From Planctomycetota bacterium (lineage in GTDB: Bacteria; Planctomycetota; PUPC01; JACPCR01): 49,734 nucleotides of DNA. The first letter of the stretch is position 1; each line of letters opens with the position of its first letter. The position numbers and the translations under genes are program-made. Below the pieces are notes generated by a model. The model worked only from the letters and a program-made list of their open reading frames with translations, had not been told where the DNA came from and did not search any database. Positions 33,818 to 42,419 of the stretch are shown here, in pieces. The DNA lies in assembly GCA_030740295.1 (NCBI GenBank), contig JASLXP010000216.1:1-49734 (forward strand). Direction: 5' to 3'.

Positions 33818-34849
33818 ATGAAACGACAAGTATCGCTCTTATTGCTCGGCGCCCTGTTGGCCGGCGGTTTACCGTGCCTGGCCGAAGCCCGGAAGAAGGA
33901 GGGACAGGAAACACCACAGTACCGATGGACGAAAGTGACGGGGCGCGCGGCGTTTGCACCACGTGATGGAGCGGGGGCGCTTGTCTTCAAAGGCCGGATG
34001 TGGTTACTCGGAGGATGGAACCCTCGCGACAGGAAGCATTTTCCAAAGATCTGTAACAGCGAGGTGTGGTCATCAACCGATGGGGCGATGTGGAACCTGG
34101 AGGTCCTGCAAGCGCCTTGGGAAGGTCGGCACACCGCGGGATATGTGGTGCACCGGGACCGGATGTGGGTCGTTGGCGGCGACGCGAACCAGGGACATTA
34201 CCAGGACAATGTGTGGAACTCGGCCGACGGGAAGAAGTGGACCAAAGTCACTGACAAAGCGCCATGGGGCCCGCGCGTACTGCACTACACGGCCACGTTC
34301 GACAACAAGATCTGGGTCACGGGCGGCCAGACGCTTCCCCAGTTCGCGCCGGCGGTGGAGAGCTTCTACAGCGACGTATGGAATTCAGCCGACGGGAAGA
34401 AATGGACCAAAGTCACTGACAAAGCGCCGTGGGGGCCGCGAGGCATGATTGGCGGCTCGGCAGTACTGAAGGGCCGCATCTGGATACTCGGAGGCGGAGT
34501 GTACGACACACCAAAGTTTCGGAAGCGGAAGTTCTTCAATGATGTCTGGAGTTCTGCTGATGGCACGAAGTGGGAGCGACATACGGAGGCAGCGCCCTGG
34601 AAGCCGCGGCAGTACCATGAGGTGGCTGTTTTCGATAGCCGACTCTGGGTCCTGGAAGGCTACAACAGGGACGGTGGCAACCGTAAGGATGTCTGGCATT
34701 CCGCGGACGGAGTGAACTGGACAGAATTGCCCGGCACGCCCTGGTCTCCGCGCCACGCAGCCAGCGTTTTCGTCCATGACGACGCATTGTGGATGGTAGC
34801 GGGAAACAACATGACCTCGGACGTCTGGAAGCTGACGCGGGTGGAATGA
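33818..34849 (+). CDS. Secreted six-repeat Kelch-like beta-propeller protein
   Basis: 343 residues from the ATG at 33818, seven bases after GGAG; a slightly earlier ATG at 33794 is not supported. The signal peptide is MKRQVSLLLLGALLAGGLPC. Six repeats of the form A/H-x-x-V/A-V/F-x-x-R/K-[ML]-W-[LV]-x-G-G alternate with VWNSADGKKWTKVT-type segments: LVFKGRMWLLGGWN, VVHRDRMWVVGGDA, TATFDNKIWVTGGQT, AVLKGRIWILGGG, AVFDSRLWVLEGYN, VFVHDDALWMVAGNN. This fits a six-bladed Kelch propeller filling the whole mature protein. No catalytic domain. Probably a glycan- or protein-binding surface component. Two blades are nearly identical at DNA level (34214-34275 and 34379-34440), showing recent blade duplication. 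It lies 69 bp downstream of the FG-GAP gene. Confidence 0.82.
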   Translation: MKRQVSLLLLGALLAGGLPCLAEARKKEGQETPQYRWTKVTGRAAFAPRDGAGALVFKGRMWLLGGWNPRDRKHFPKICNSEVWSSTDGAMWNLEVLQAPWEGRHTAGYVVHRDRMWVVGGDANQGHYQDNVWNSADGKKWTKVTDKAPWGPRVLHYTATFDNKIWVTGGQTLPQFAPAVESFYSDVWNSADGKKWTKVTDKAPWGPRGMIGGSAVLKGRIWILGGGVYDTPKFRKRKFFNDVWSSADGTKWERHTEAAPWKPRQYHEVAVFDSRLWVLEGYNRDGGNRKDVWHSADGVNWTELPGTPWSPRHAASVFVHDDALWMVAGNNMTSDVWKLTRVE

Positions 34850-34863
34850 GGTCAGCGACTAGG

Positions 34864-34891
34864 ATTCTTCTCAGGCTGCGCTGAGAAGAAT
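34864..34891 (+). terminator. Hairpin after the Kelch gene
   Basis: ATTCTTCTCAG, loop GCTGCG, CTGAGAAGAAT: a perfect 11-bp stem beginning 15 bases past the stop codon. No T run follows, so it may be a processing or decay barrier rather than a classic intrinsic terminator. Confidence 0.5.
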
Positions 34892-35120
34892 GGGCCCTTC
34901 GGGCAGCAGGCCTGAGTAGTGATTGGCGAGGACTCGTTGGTAGTCGGCGAGTTATCGCCGTTCGGGGCGACGAAGTCGCCCAAAGCGCCATGACTGGCGC
35001 ACTAAAAACGAGTTCTCTCAAATCGAGATTTTTTTTAAGTTTAAGCCCCCTTAGCGCCTATTTCTAGTTCTACCGGAGCATCCGGTTTACTTCTCACGCC
35101 TACCGTTGGGCAAGACCGAC

Positions 35121-35171
35121 GTAGCTGCGGCGTCCTGCCGCAGAATTTCGGCGGCGAGACGCCGCAGCTAC
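35121..35171. repeat. REP-like inverted repeat
   Basis: GTAGCTGCGGCGTC at 35121-35134 and its exact complement at 35158-35171, enclosing 23 bases with a further GCCGC palindrome. It sits in the 455-bp gene-free region 34850-35304 between convergent genes. The rest of that region holds the Kelch hairpin, a run of eight T (around 35030), and nothing that looks like a gene. Confidence 0.75.
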
Positions 35172-35304
35172 CTTGATTCTTCGAGGCGATACTGACCAGA
35201 AGATTTGAGCTGGATGCTCCACTGGCACCAGCTCTTGCTGTTAGCCAGACCACGAAGTCTGCGGTCCGGCCCGTAATCTGATCTCCGATACCCGTCTTCC
35301 GAAT

Positions 35305-36267
35305 TCAGTCCCCGCAAACCTTCTCCACTGTACCCGTTGCCAGGGACTGATTGGCTGCAACCGTAACCGCGAGTGACTTGAAACCGTTGACGTAGTCGGA
35401 ACGGACCAGGTCCTGGTCGTTCGCTTCTACCGCGGCGACGAACTGTTCGACCTGGCGGAAATATCCGGTCTCTTCGCCTTGAAACTGGACAGCTTCGTCA
35501 CCAATCTTGCCGCGGAGATCGCAATTCAGAACGAGTTTCAGATAGAAACTGTCACCAAACAGCTCGGCGGAGAAGCTGTCCTCGCCTCCCGTCACGCAAG
35601 AGCTTGTAATGCTACCCACCGCGCCGGACTGGTAGGAGAGATTGCATACGGTGCATTCCTCAAAATCCGCAATGCCCTCCGACACTCCTCGAATACCAAA
35701 GGACTGCGCCCTTTCAACATCTCCGAGAAAGTAACGAAGCAGATCGAAAACATGCGTCGTCTGTTCCAGCATCTGGCCGCCACTCACGGCGAACTTGCCC
35801 CACCAGGGATGAGTTGCTCCCATCCGGCACAGGAAACGGCCGTTGCCCATGGCGAGTGCCTGGTCACCGACGATTTCTTTCGCTTTTTCAACCATATCGG
35901 AATAGCGAGCCATGTAGCCGGTCTGATTGATGACGCCGGCGTCTGCGATTGCATCGCGTGTCCGGCGGGCAGTATCCAGGTCCAGAGCAACGGGCTTCGC
36001 CACGAATACTGCGGCGCCCATGCGCGCAGCATCGGCCACCTGCGAGGTGTGTGCTCCTGGCGGAATGCATACAAAGACTACGTCAGGCTTGATCTCCGCC
36101 AGCATCTCGGTGTGGTCAGTATATGCCCGAGCGGATTCCTCTTTGGCAATTTCGTGGGAGCGGTCTGGATTGATGTCGCACACGCCAGCAATCGGCCGCT
36201 CCAGCCTTCGCAGACTGGCACGGTAGTTACCGGCAATGCCCCCCACTCCAATGAATGCTATTTTCAT
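35305..36267 (-). CDS. Gfo/Idh/MocA family oxidoreductase
   Basis: 320 residues starting at MKIAFIGVGGIAGNYRASLR, whose GxGGIA loop and ERPIAGVCDINPDRSH complete a normal Rossmann entry; an earlier in-frame ATG at 36336 adds residues without family resemblance. AGAGGA lies 12 bases upstream. FVCIPPGAHTSQVADAARMG is the next conserved strand. The usual EKP motif reads AKP (FVAKPVALDLD): the catalytic-site Lys is kept but the Glu is replaced. The C-terminal domain has GGQMLEQTTHVFDLLRYFLG, which provides the conserved His. Likely an NAD(P)-dependent sugar or cyclitol dehydrogenase in the cytoplasm, working on monomers released by the glycan-degrading enzymes. It is 240 bp downstream of the propeller gene at 36508, possibly in the same transcript. 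Confidence 0.88.
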   Translation of the reverse strand: MKIAFIGVGGIAGNYRASLRRLERPIAGVCDINPDRSHEIAKEESARAYTDHTEMLAEIKPDVVFVCIPPGAHTSQVADAARMGAAVFVAKPVALDLDTARRTRDAIADAGVINQTGYMARYSDMVEKAKEIVGDQALAMGNGRFLCRMGATHPWWGKFAVSGGQMLEQTTHVFDLLRYFLGDVERAQSFGIRGVSEGIADFEECTVCNLSYQSGAVGSITSSCVTGGEDSFSAELFGDSFYLKLVLNCDLRGKIGDEAVQFQGEETGYFRQVEQFVAAVEANDQDLVRSDYVNGFKSLAVTVAANQSLATGTVEKVCGD

Positions 36268-36507
36268 CTGTGGTTTTTCCTCTGAATTCGTGCCTCCGTC
36301 CCCGGATCCCCATCGTGGGATGGCCGTCCCGGCCAACCTACAAGGGGTCGATCGTCACCATCTTGCGAGACCTGTCAATGAAGACGCACGTGATGAAGTG
36401 CGGAACATAATGGTATGTTCATTCAGTCTCACCTTCCAAGAGTCGGTCTTCTCCCGGCAGTTGCTGTCATCCAAGGGATGGTGCCACCCATCAGGGGCGG
36501 AGGTTCC

Positions 36508-37755
36508 CTATAACGCGCCCATGAACATCAGCGTTCCGTCTGCGCGGAAGAACACGAATTCTTCCTTGCCGTCTCCGTCGATATCACCAACCATTGCCTG
36601 GTTTTCACAGCAGTAGACCCAGCCCTCGTGTCGCACATCCCAGAAAGGAATCTGCAGTACCACTTCACCCATTGGATCAAGAATAACGGCCTTGATTTCG
36701 ATCGGCCGGTAGACATCGCGCTCGGGCTGTTCGCCGAGGATTGCGCACTGCACACCGTCGCCCAGCCAGTCAATGAACCGTGCGTGCGTGGGCAGCGTAC
36801 GGTCTGTCAACGCGTCGTATGTCCAGAGGATCTCACCGTCGTTGTTCAGCAGAAGCATGCCGTAATTCCAGTTCCACAGTTCAGACAAGAGGATCTGGTC
36901 GCCGGTCCTGTCCTGTCGCGCTTTGCGTGAGTCAGCCCACTGGCCGTGATTGATGGTGTCGCGAACGCTCCATAACTCGTGACCGTGTGGATCGAGGAGA
37001 CATCCGCCGGTGGCGGAGAACACCGCAGCTTCGCCTGATCCATCGAAGTCCTTAATGATTGCATAGTCCACGTGCCCGTCCGGCCCGATCTCATTGATGG
37101 CCCGCGCCCACAGCGTTGTGCCGTCCTGGTCAAGGGCGAAGAACAACGGGTGATTCGTGGGTGAGTCCCCACCGATTTTCGCGCCGCCACTGATGAACAG
37201 TTCGTCGCACCCGTCACGATCGATGTCTCCCGCGTGCAGGAAATGTTCAAAGAAAGGCGGGAGCCCGCGGACTTCGAGCATGATATCGCCGCTGGGATCG
37301 AGCCCATAGATGCATCCGCCGTTCACTGCCGCGATAAGCTCCTTTGTGCCGTCTCCGTCAATGTCTGCTAACGCAAGAGAGTCGACAGTTGTCCCGGTCT
37401 CGTCTTCCGTGCCTAATGGCAGTTTGATGCGACGTTTCACCTTGCCGGTTCTGTCAAAAAGCAGGACGTTGTTTTCACCTTCCGGATGTTCGCCAATGGC
37501 CACTTCGCACTCGCCGTCACCGTCCACGTCTGCAACGAGAACGGGAGTGACGCCAAGTGTGTCGTGGTTGGTCACTTCGGTGGTCCAGAGAATGGATCCG
37601 TCGTGGTTGATCACATGGAGCAAACCGCCGCTCGGGTGCGTAACGGCGCACTGCAACGTCCCGTCACCCAGTAACGGTCCCATCTCGAGCGAGTAGCTCG
37701 GCGAAAACCCCAACTCGACCTCAGCCAATCGGTATTCGCGGCAGTTTTGCCACAT
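36508..37755 (-). CDS. FG-GAP beta-propeller, sister of the 25457 protein
   Basis: 415 residues, ATG with AGAGGGG immediately before it and a second GAGGAG further up. No signal peptide. At least six loops: DVDGDGECEVAIGE, DIDGDGTKELIAAVN, DIDRDGCDELFISGG, DFDGSGEAAVFSAT, DWLGDGVQCAILGE, DIDGDGKEEFVFFRAD. The segment INHGQWADSRKARQDRTGDQ, followed by GMLLLNNDGEILWTY, aligns by eye with the HGQEARV segment of the protein at 25457 and with the HGD-type motif of PL11 rhamnogalacturonan lyases. It may be a divergent lyase propeller or an intracellular binder; no catalytic residues are known to check. It is divergent from the UroD-like gene. Confidence 0.65.
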   Translation of the reverse strand: MWQNCREYRLAEVELGFSPSYSLEMGPLLGDGTLQCAVTHPSGGLLHVINHDGSILWTTEVTNHDTLGVTPVLVADVDGDGECEVAIGEHPEGENNVLLFDRTGKVKRRIKLPLGTEDETGTTVDSLALADIDGDGTKELIAAVNGGCIYGLDPSGDIMLEVRGLPPFFEHFLHAGDIDRDGCDELFISGGAKIGGDSPTNHPLFFALDQDGTTLWARAINEIGPDGHVDYAIIKDFDGSGEAAVFSATGGCLLDPHGHELWSVRDTINHGQWADSRKARQDRTGDQILLSELWNWNYGMLLLNNDGEILWTYDALTDRTLPTHARFIDWLGDGVQCAILGEQPERDVYRPIEIKAVILDPMGEVVLQIPFWDVRHEGWVYCCENQAMVGDIDGDGKEEFVFFRADGTLMFMGAL

Positions 37756-38067
37756 TCCCCTCTACTCCTCTGTTACTGATGCAGATCTGTCATTCCTCGC
37801 GTGAGGCGGCGAACGTTTCGTCGCGCAGACGGTTTCGAATGCTCTCGCAGTCATCCTGCCAAACTTAACGGAATCGTTGCGACCTCGGGCAGCATTTATC
37901 CTACGACCCGCGCCACCCGGGACTTCCGACGCGGTGCAGTATTGTGTATCCTCACAGTGGCGACCGCCACGTGTCGCCGTAATCCTGGAGACCGACTCAA
38001 GAACTTCGTCCTCAATACCCCGCGCGGGCAACTACGCCTTCTCAGATACCCATAGGGAGAACCACAC
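37756..38067. other. Divergent intergenic region
   Basis: 312 bp between the propeller gene (minus) and UroD-like gene (plus). Only a weak antiparallel open frame (37762-38031) without homology-like features is present, so I treat the region as regulatory. AGGGAG at 38055-38060 serves the plus-strand gene. Confidence 0.45.
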
Positions 38068-39078
38068 GTGCAGAAGTCCAAGCCGAATTCCGACACCACA
38101 AGTGAACCTTCCCCCGGCATCGTGCCATGCAGGGCGGGAATCAACTATACGATCTGGGAACGCTACGAAGACCGACTCGACAAGCTGGTAGAGGAATGCC
38201 CGCACGTCAGGATCGGCGGCAAGGAAGGAGCTAAATCCTCGCGTGCGTCCGAGCATAAGCACCGGGACGAGTGGGGCTGCCTCTGGCATTTCCCGGGGAT
38301 GGGACTCGACGGACAGGTCATCGAGGCGCCGCTCGATTCCTGGGACAAGTTCGATGCCTGGGAGCCGCCGTCGTCTGCGGAGCGGGTGACAGCAATCCGG
38401 GAAGCCGCGGAGGAAAGACCAGCCGATGCCCCGGCCCCGGGCGCGGGGACGGAACATGGTTTCATATTCCTGCGCCTGACGTACCTGCGCGGTTGGGACA
38501 ACTTCATGCTCGATGTCGCGGAGGACTCACCCAGGCTCTACGAGCTTCGCGACATCGTGGCCGATTACTGGTATGCACTCACTGAAGCCCATCTCGATTG
38601 CGGCGCCACACACCTTGGAGCGGCCGATGACCTTGGCATGCAGGACCGGCTGCCCATCAGCCCCGCCTCCTGGCGGAAGCTGATTAAGCCGGCCTTCCAG
38701 CGGGTCTTTGGCCTCGCCCGCGATCGTGGCGCGTCTGTCTCGCTCCACACGGACGGCTGCATTGTGGACGTCATCCCCGATCTCATCGAGGTCGGCGTGA
38801 CCACTCTCAATCCGCAGGATTTGGTGAACGGCCTCGACAACCTTGAGCGGCTGGCCAAAGGGAAGGTCAGCATTGCCCTCGACGTCGACCGCCAGAGCCT
38901 CACCTACCTGGGGACCGCGGAAGAGCTCGATGCCCACATCCGCAAATGCATTCGCACGCTGGGCTCACAAGAAGGCGGCCTCAGCCTGGGCTGGGGCGTT
39001 TACCCGGGCACTCCCATCGAGAACATCGAGGCCATCTGCCGAGCCATGCAGAAGTATCACGACATGTGGGCAAACTGA
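38068..39078 (+). CDS. Uroporphyrinogen decarboxylase-like (UroD superfamily) methyltransferase
   Basis: 336 residues from a GTG, eight bases after AGGGAG. The C-terminal half has SLHTDGCIVDVIPDLIEVGV and TTLNPQDLVNGL, the zinc-ligand His/Cys region and Asn-Pro-Gln turn of UroD-type methyltransferases, then KVSIALDVDRQSL. The N-terminal arm with the HFPGMGLDGQVIEAPL segment is also typical. Such proteins in PVC bacteria are usually corrinoid-dependent methyl transfer enzymes (MtaA/MtbA relatives) acting on methoxylated compounds rather than on haem precursors; the heme enzyme's substrate-binding Arg pattern is not evident. No corrinoid protein adjoins it, so the methyl donor is unknown. Cytoplasmic, no signal peptide, and single-gene unit converging with the gene at 39133. 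Confidence 0.8.
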   Translation: MQKSKPNSDTTSEPSPGIVPCRAGINYTIWERYEDRLDKLVEECPHVRIGGKEGAKSSRASEHKHRDEWGCLWHFPGMGLDGQVIEAPLDSWDKFDAWEPPSSAERVTAIREAAEERPADAPAPGAGTEHGFIFLRLTYLRGWDNFMLDVAEDSPRLYELRDIVADYWYALTEAHLDCGATHLGAADDLGMQDRLPISPASWRKLIKPAFQRVFGLARDRGASVSLHTDGCIVDVIPDLIEVGVTTLNPQDLVNGLDNLERLAKGKVSIALDVDRQSLTYLGTAEELDAHIRKCIRTLGSQEGGLSLGWGVYPGTPIENIEAICRAMQKYHDMWAN

Positions 39079-39132
39079 GAACCTGACTACAAGGAAGTCG
39101 ATGTGCTTACTCCAGCCGAAACTCTCAGCTCA

Positions 39133-41958
39133 TCACTTGCTGCCGTACAGCTCGACATCCGACACTTTGCACAGGGGCCCGCGCGTGCGTGAGACGAAGA
39201 GGCGCACGCGATTGGATTCAACTGGCTTGAAAGTTCTCTCGACCAGACCGGCCTTGTTGCCGATTACATTCGCTACCTCCTTCCATTCCCCGTGGACGAA
39301 AGCCTGGATGGCGAAGTCTTGCAGCGAGGACGTGTGAATAACGATCCGGTTGAGCGGCGCTGGTTTCGACAGCTTGATCTCCAGCCAGTCCGGGAAAGTG
39401 TCTGGTGTGGTATCGGTCCAACGGAGTCTCTGGTAGCGGTCCGTTTCGTCAGTGTCGATGACGCCATCTGTGACATGCCAGAGCACGTTTTCGGCCCGGC
39501 CCTGATTGGATGAAGCGGTTACGGTCGTGCCACGAGTATAGTGTGCCAGGTTGCCGGGCTTTATGGCCTGCTGATACCTGGCTTCGATCTCAGCCTCGAT
39601 GGCTTTCACAGTTGGCAGGACCGGCGGCTTCGCGGTCGTATACAGATGAATCCCGTGGCCTTGAAAATCGTCTTCGAATCTGCCATTGACCGGAACAACT
39701 GTTCGACCCTCTGAAACCACGTGAAGAGGCCGGTTACCGAGTCCTTCCACATTGAGCACAGCCGTGGTGGGTTTGGGAGTTGCGGTGCCGGCAAAGAAGT
39801 AGAGATGACCATCGTGCTCCTTCGCCAACACATCGATCTGCGAGCGCTCGCCTTCAGCACCAACTTTCCTGCTGGAATCTTGAGAGAGAATCACCGGCGC
39901 CAGCGCGCCAAGCTCATTGGTCAGGTGGGGCAGGCCGGTGTGAAGCTCCGGATAGTGTGATGCCATCCGGTTGTATTGGATGATGGCTTTGGCGCCGTAG
40001 ATGATGGCCAGCCAATTCATCGCTCGATATTCGTGGTAAGTCGGGATGCGTCCGTTGACTGCGCTGAAATCGCCGTAATTGAAGCCCTGGTGCATGAAGC
40101 CGAGTTGTTTGCGACCCTTCGTGTAATCCAGGTAGTCCCTCTGGCTGACGCGAATGAGACCCAGGTCGTTCACCGCATGAGTCTTCAGAATGGAAGGATA
40201 GGGATGGGCCCAGTTCATGTCTGACCCGGCTGAGTACATCCTTCCGCCGCGGACACTGTCGTTGGAGACCATCACCGGATGATAGGGGTCGAGCTCTCGA
40301 AAGATCTCGTAACGCTGTACGAAATTCTTCAGCGGGAGCGATGCGACTTCCGGCTCATCGCTGATGAACCAGGCAAGGAGGTCCGGTCGTTCCCGAAGCT
40401 CCATCACCTTCTTCGTGGTGTAGTTCGTGATCCATTCCCCCGCCTCCGGCTCTTTCAGATACTTCCTGTGACTGCTCCAGAACAAGGCGGCGATGATCTT
40501 CTTGTTGCCTGGCTCGGGTGGAATGCCAAGAATGAAATTGGCCGACGGGCTCTCCAGCCAACCCCACGAGCCAAGGGGGAAAAACGGTTTGCCGTCCACA
40601 TGCATCACCAGGTCTCTGCCCCACCAGACCTCGCCCCGGTGATACGGCAGTTTACGGATCTCCCGCCGAGCGGAAGCAATCACGTCACCATCTTGTGCGA
40701 GGGTCTCCACGAAGATGTTGTAGCGGCCATCGGCAAGGGGCGCCACGGCAAAGCGGAAAGTCGATGGCCTGCCAGACACCGGTTGAGCTGGAGACGTGGC
40801 CGCGGCCTTTCCATCCTTTGAAATCAGCGAAGCCCTGAGCTTTGCACCTTTCAAGCGGTCTTCAGGCAGATTGGCCGCGGCAGTAAAGACGATCTCTTTC
40901 AGCTTCTGGGTAGAAAAGATGCAGTCACGATAGAACGGCTCCAAAACGTCGATGACGATCGGCACGTAGTCGATATCCAGTTTCCATCGGGAAAAATGGA
41001 CTGTACGCCCGGTTTGAAAATCCTTCAGCACCAGGTAGGCCGCATGTTTGCCGCGTTCTCGTAGAGGGATTGGGCCGAGGGAAAGCTGACCCGAACGGGA
41101 AGACAGAGCTCCCTTCTGTTCCACGATCTCGACCTTACCGGACTGTGCTTCGAGCCAGGCTTCGGCAAGGACCGCAGGCCCGGCAGAGGCTTCAATCGGA
41201 AAGAGCAGGTTGCCTTCCAGACCGGTCTTCTTCATCACGGTCTTGATCTGAGGAGGCTTCACTTTGAATGCAAACGCGGTGAAATCGACATCCAATCCTT
41301 CCAACGGGACAAACTTGCCCGGTGTATGAAAGGCACTGTTCCTGGCGATGCAGCTAAGAGTCTGCTGGTCGATTCTTCTTTCTCTGGCCACGTTGATTCG
41401 CCAGGTCTCACCAACACTTGAATCGATTCCGAGTGTGAAGAAGGGCACCCGAATCTCCATGGTCCAGGAATTTCCACCGCGAGCGACAGCCGCGTTCCAT
41501 TCTCCGTCCCAGTGGTGGGTCACGAAGCCAGTCTGGCTGCGGGCCTCGTCATAGCGAGACCCGGCCGTGTTGGCGATCAGGTGCACATAGCTGCTCTGAT
41601 CGCCATTCGTATCGATCATGATCTCGAAGCATTCGTCCCTGGAAACTGGGCCGTCGTGAGGCCGGACTCGGTCGATGACTTTGTCCAACTTTGGTTCCCG
41701 GGCTTCCAATCCGAAGAAGATCGCGTTGTCATCGAATGCTACTCGGACCGAGCTCCCGGGGGTGGCCTTCTTGACGCTGTTCATCACGTAAAACACACGA
41801 CAGACGGAGGCCCGTTTCCAGCAAGTGTCGTTCAACTGGCCATCGAGGACCGGGGGCGTGGCTGCCCGGTGCGCCTGGATTCTTTCCGCGTGCAGCAATC
41901 CAGCGACAGCGACGTGCGCAATCAGGCCGAGGCAAATGGGGTATTTGGTACTGGACAT
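39133..41958 (-). CDS. Secreted CBM9 - TIM barrel - discoidin protein (putative glycoside hydrolase)
   Basis: 941 residues with signal peptide (about 1-24, ICLGLIAHVAVAGLLHA). Residues about 28-225 are CBM9/DOMON-like (PPVLDGQLNDTCW, ECFEIMIDTNGDQSSYVHLI, EIRVPFFTLGI). The centre, about 440-730, looks like a glycoside hydrolase barrel: DGKPFFPLGSWGWLESP, DLLAWFISDEPEVASLPLKN with the Asp-Glu pair in SDEPE, and GAKAIIQYNRMA. The last ~140 residues form an F5/8 type C (discoidin) domain: TVTASSNQGRAENVLW, DWLEIKLSKPAPLNRIVIHT, RVRLFVSRTRGP. It probably attacks a polymeric glycan at the cell surface. Enzyme family cannot be fixed. No clear ribosome binding site; it follows the nested palindrome at 41985-42177. 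It converges on the UroD-like gene, with only 54 bp between the stops. Confidence 0.75.
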   Translation of the reverse strand: MSSTKYPICLGLIAHVAVAGLLHAERIQAHRAATPPVLDGQLNDTCWKRASVCRVFYVMNSVKKATPGSSVRVAFDDNAIFFGLEAREPKLDKVIDRVRPHDGPVSRDECFEIMIDTNGDQSSYVHLIANTAGSRYDEARSQTGFVTHHWDGEWNAAVARGGNSWTMEIRVPFFTLGIDSSVGETWRINVARERRIDQQTLSCIARNSAFHTPGKFVPLEGLDVDFTAFAFKVKPPQIKTVMKKTGLEGNLLFPIEASAGPAVLAEAWLEAQSGKVEIVEQKGALSSRSGQLSLGPIPLRERGKHAAYLVLKDFQTGRTVHFSRWKLDIDYVPIVIDVLEPFYRDCIFSTQKLKEIVFTAAANLPEDRLKGAKLRASLISKDGKAAATSPAQPVSGRPSTFRFAVAPLADGRYNIFVETLAQDGDVIASARREIRKLPYHRGEVWWGRDLVMHVDGKPFFPLGSWGWLESPSANFILGIPPEPGNKKIIAALFWSSHRKYLKEPEAGEWITNYTTKKVMELRERPDLLAWFISDEPEVASLPLKNFVQRYEIFRELDPYHPVMVSNDSVRGGRMYSAGSDMNWAHPYPSILKTHAVNDLGLIRVSQRDYLDYTKGRKQLGFMHQGFNYGDFSAVNGRIPTYHEYRAMNWLAIIYGAKAIIQYNRMASHYPELHTGLPHLTNELGALAPVILSQDSSRKVGAEGERSQIDVLAKEHDGHLYFFAGTATPKPTTAVLNVEGLGNRPLHVVSEGRTVVPVNGRFEDDFQGHGIHLYTTAKPPVLPTVKAIEAEIEARYQQAIKPGNLAHYTRGTTVTASSNQGRAENVLWHVTDGVIDTDETDRYQRLRWTDTTPDTFPDWLEIKLSKPAPLNRIVIHTSSLQDFAIQAFVHGEWKEVANVIGNKAGLVERTFKPVESNRVRLFVSRTRGPLCKVSDVELYGSK

Positions 41959-41984
41959 GAGTCGTTTTGACGGATTTCAGGTGC

Positions 41985-42177
41985 GAAGCCCCGGGCTGTT
42001 TGCCTAGCCCAGCCCAACGGGCTGGGTGAATGGTACAAAGATTTGAAAAGGGGCAACGCCCCGGCCATTTATAAGGAGGCTGTTCATTGGGTTAAATGAC
42101 CGGGGCGTTGCCCCTAAGGTTGATCTGCCCGAAAACCCAGCCCGTTGGGCTGGGCTAGGCAAACGTCCCGGGGCTTT
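41985..42177. repeat. Nested long palindrome (two-layer cruciform-like element)
   Basis: The outer arms 41985-42027 and 42135-42177 are 43 bases each and pair with only a few mismatches (GGCTGTTT versus GGACGTTT after the CCCCGGG). The arms themselves contain the small palindrome AGCCCAACGGGCT. Inner arms AGGGGCAACGCCCCGG.. (42049-42071) and 42093-42115 pair 22 of 23, with a 21-base loop. A transcript would fold into a long two-tier hairpin. It sits 26 bp upstream of the gene at 39133, in the 461-bp gene-free interval 41959-42419. Confidence 0.85.
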
Positions 42178-42288
42178 GCCCCTGAGAATTGTCATTCAAA
42201 TCCGTAAGATTGCCTTTGTCTCGGCCTCCTCGTCATCCTCTTCTGAAATGCTGAAATGGGAGCTTTCTTGCCTCAGTAAGTTCAATCC

Positions 42289-42324
42289 GAGAATGATTAG
42301 GAGAATGATTAAGAGAATGATTTT
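42289..42324. repeat. Three tandem 12-mers (GAGAATGATTAG type)
   Basis: GAGAATGATTAG, GAGAATGATTAA and GAGAATGATTTT follow one another at 42289, 42301 and 42313. The same 12-mer family recurs at 43394-43429, and inverted at 43324-43347. Confidence 0.7.
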
Positions 42325-42419
42325 GGATGCAGAAGCAATCACCACCCAACCACTCCGTTCTTTTCGTCAGCGCTTAGCCTGTGGGCATTATTGAAATTCC
42401 GATAGTGTCAAGCGTGCGG

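Noticed and set aside
37762..38031. 89-codon minus-strand frame between divergent genes
   Set aside because: Composition is like non-coding DNA; its position suits a promoter region.
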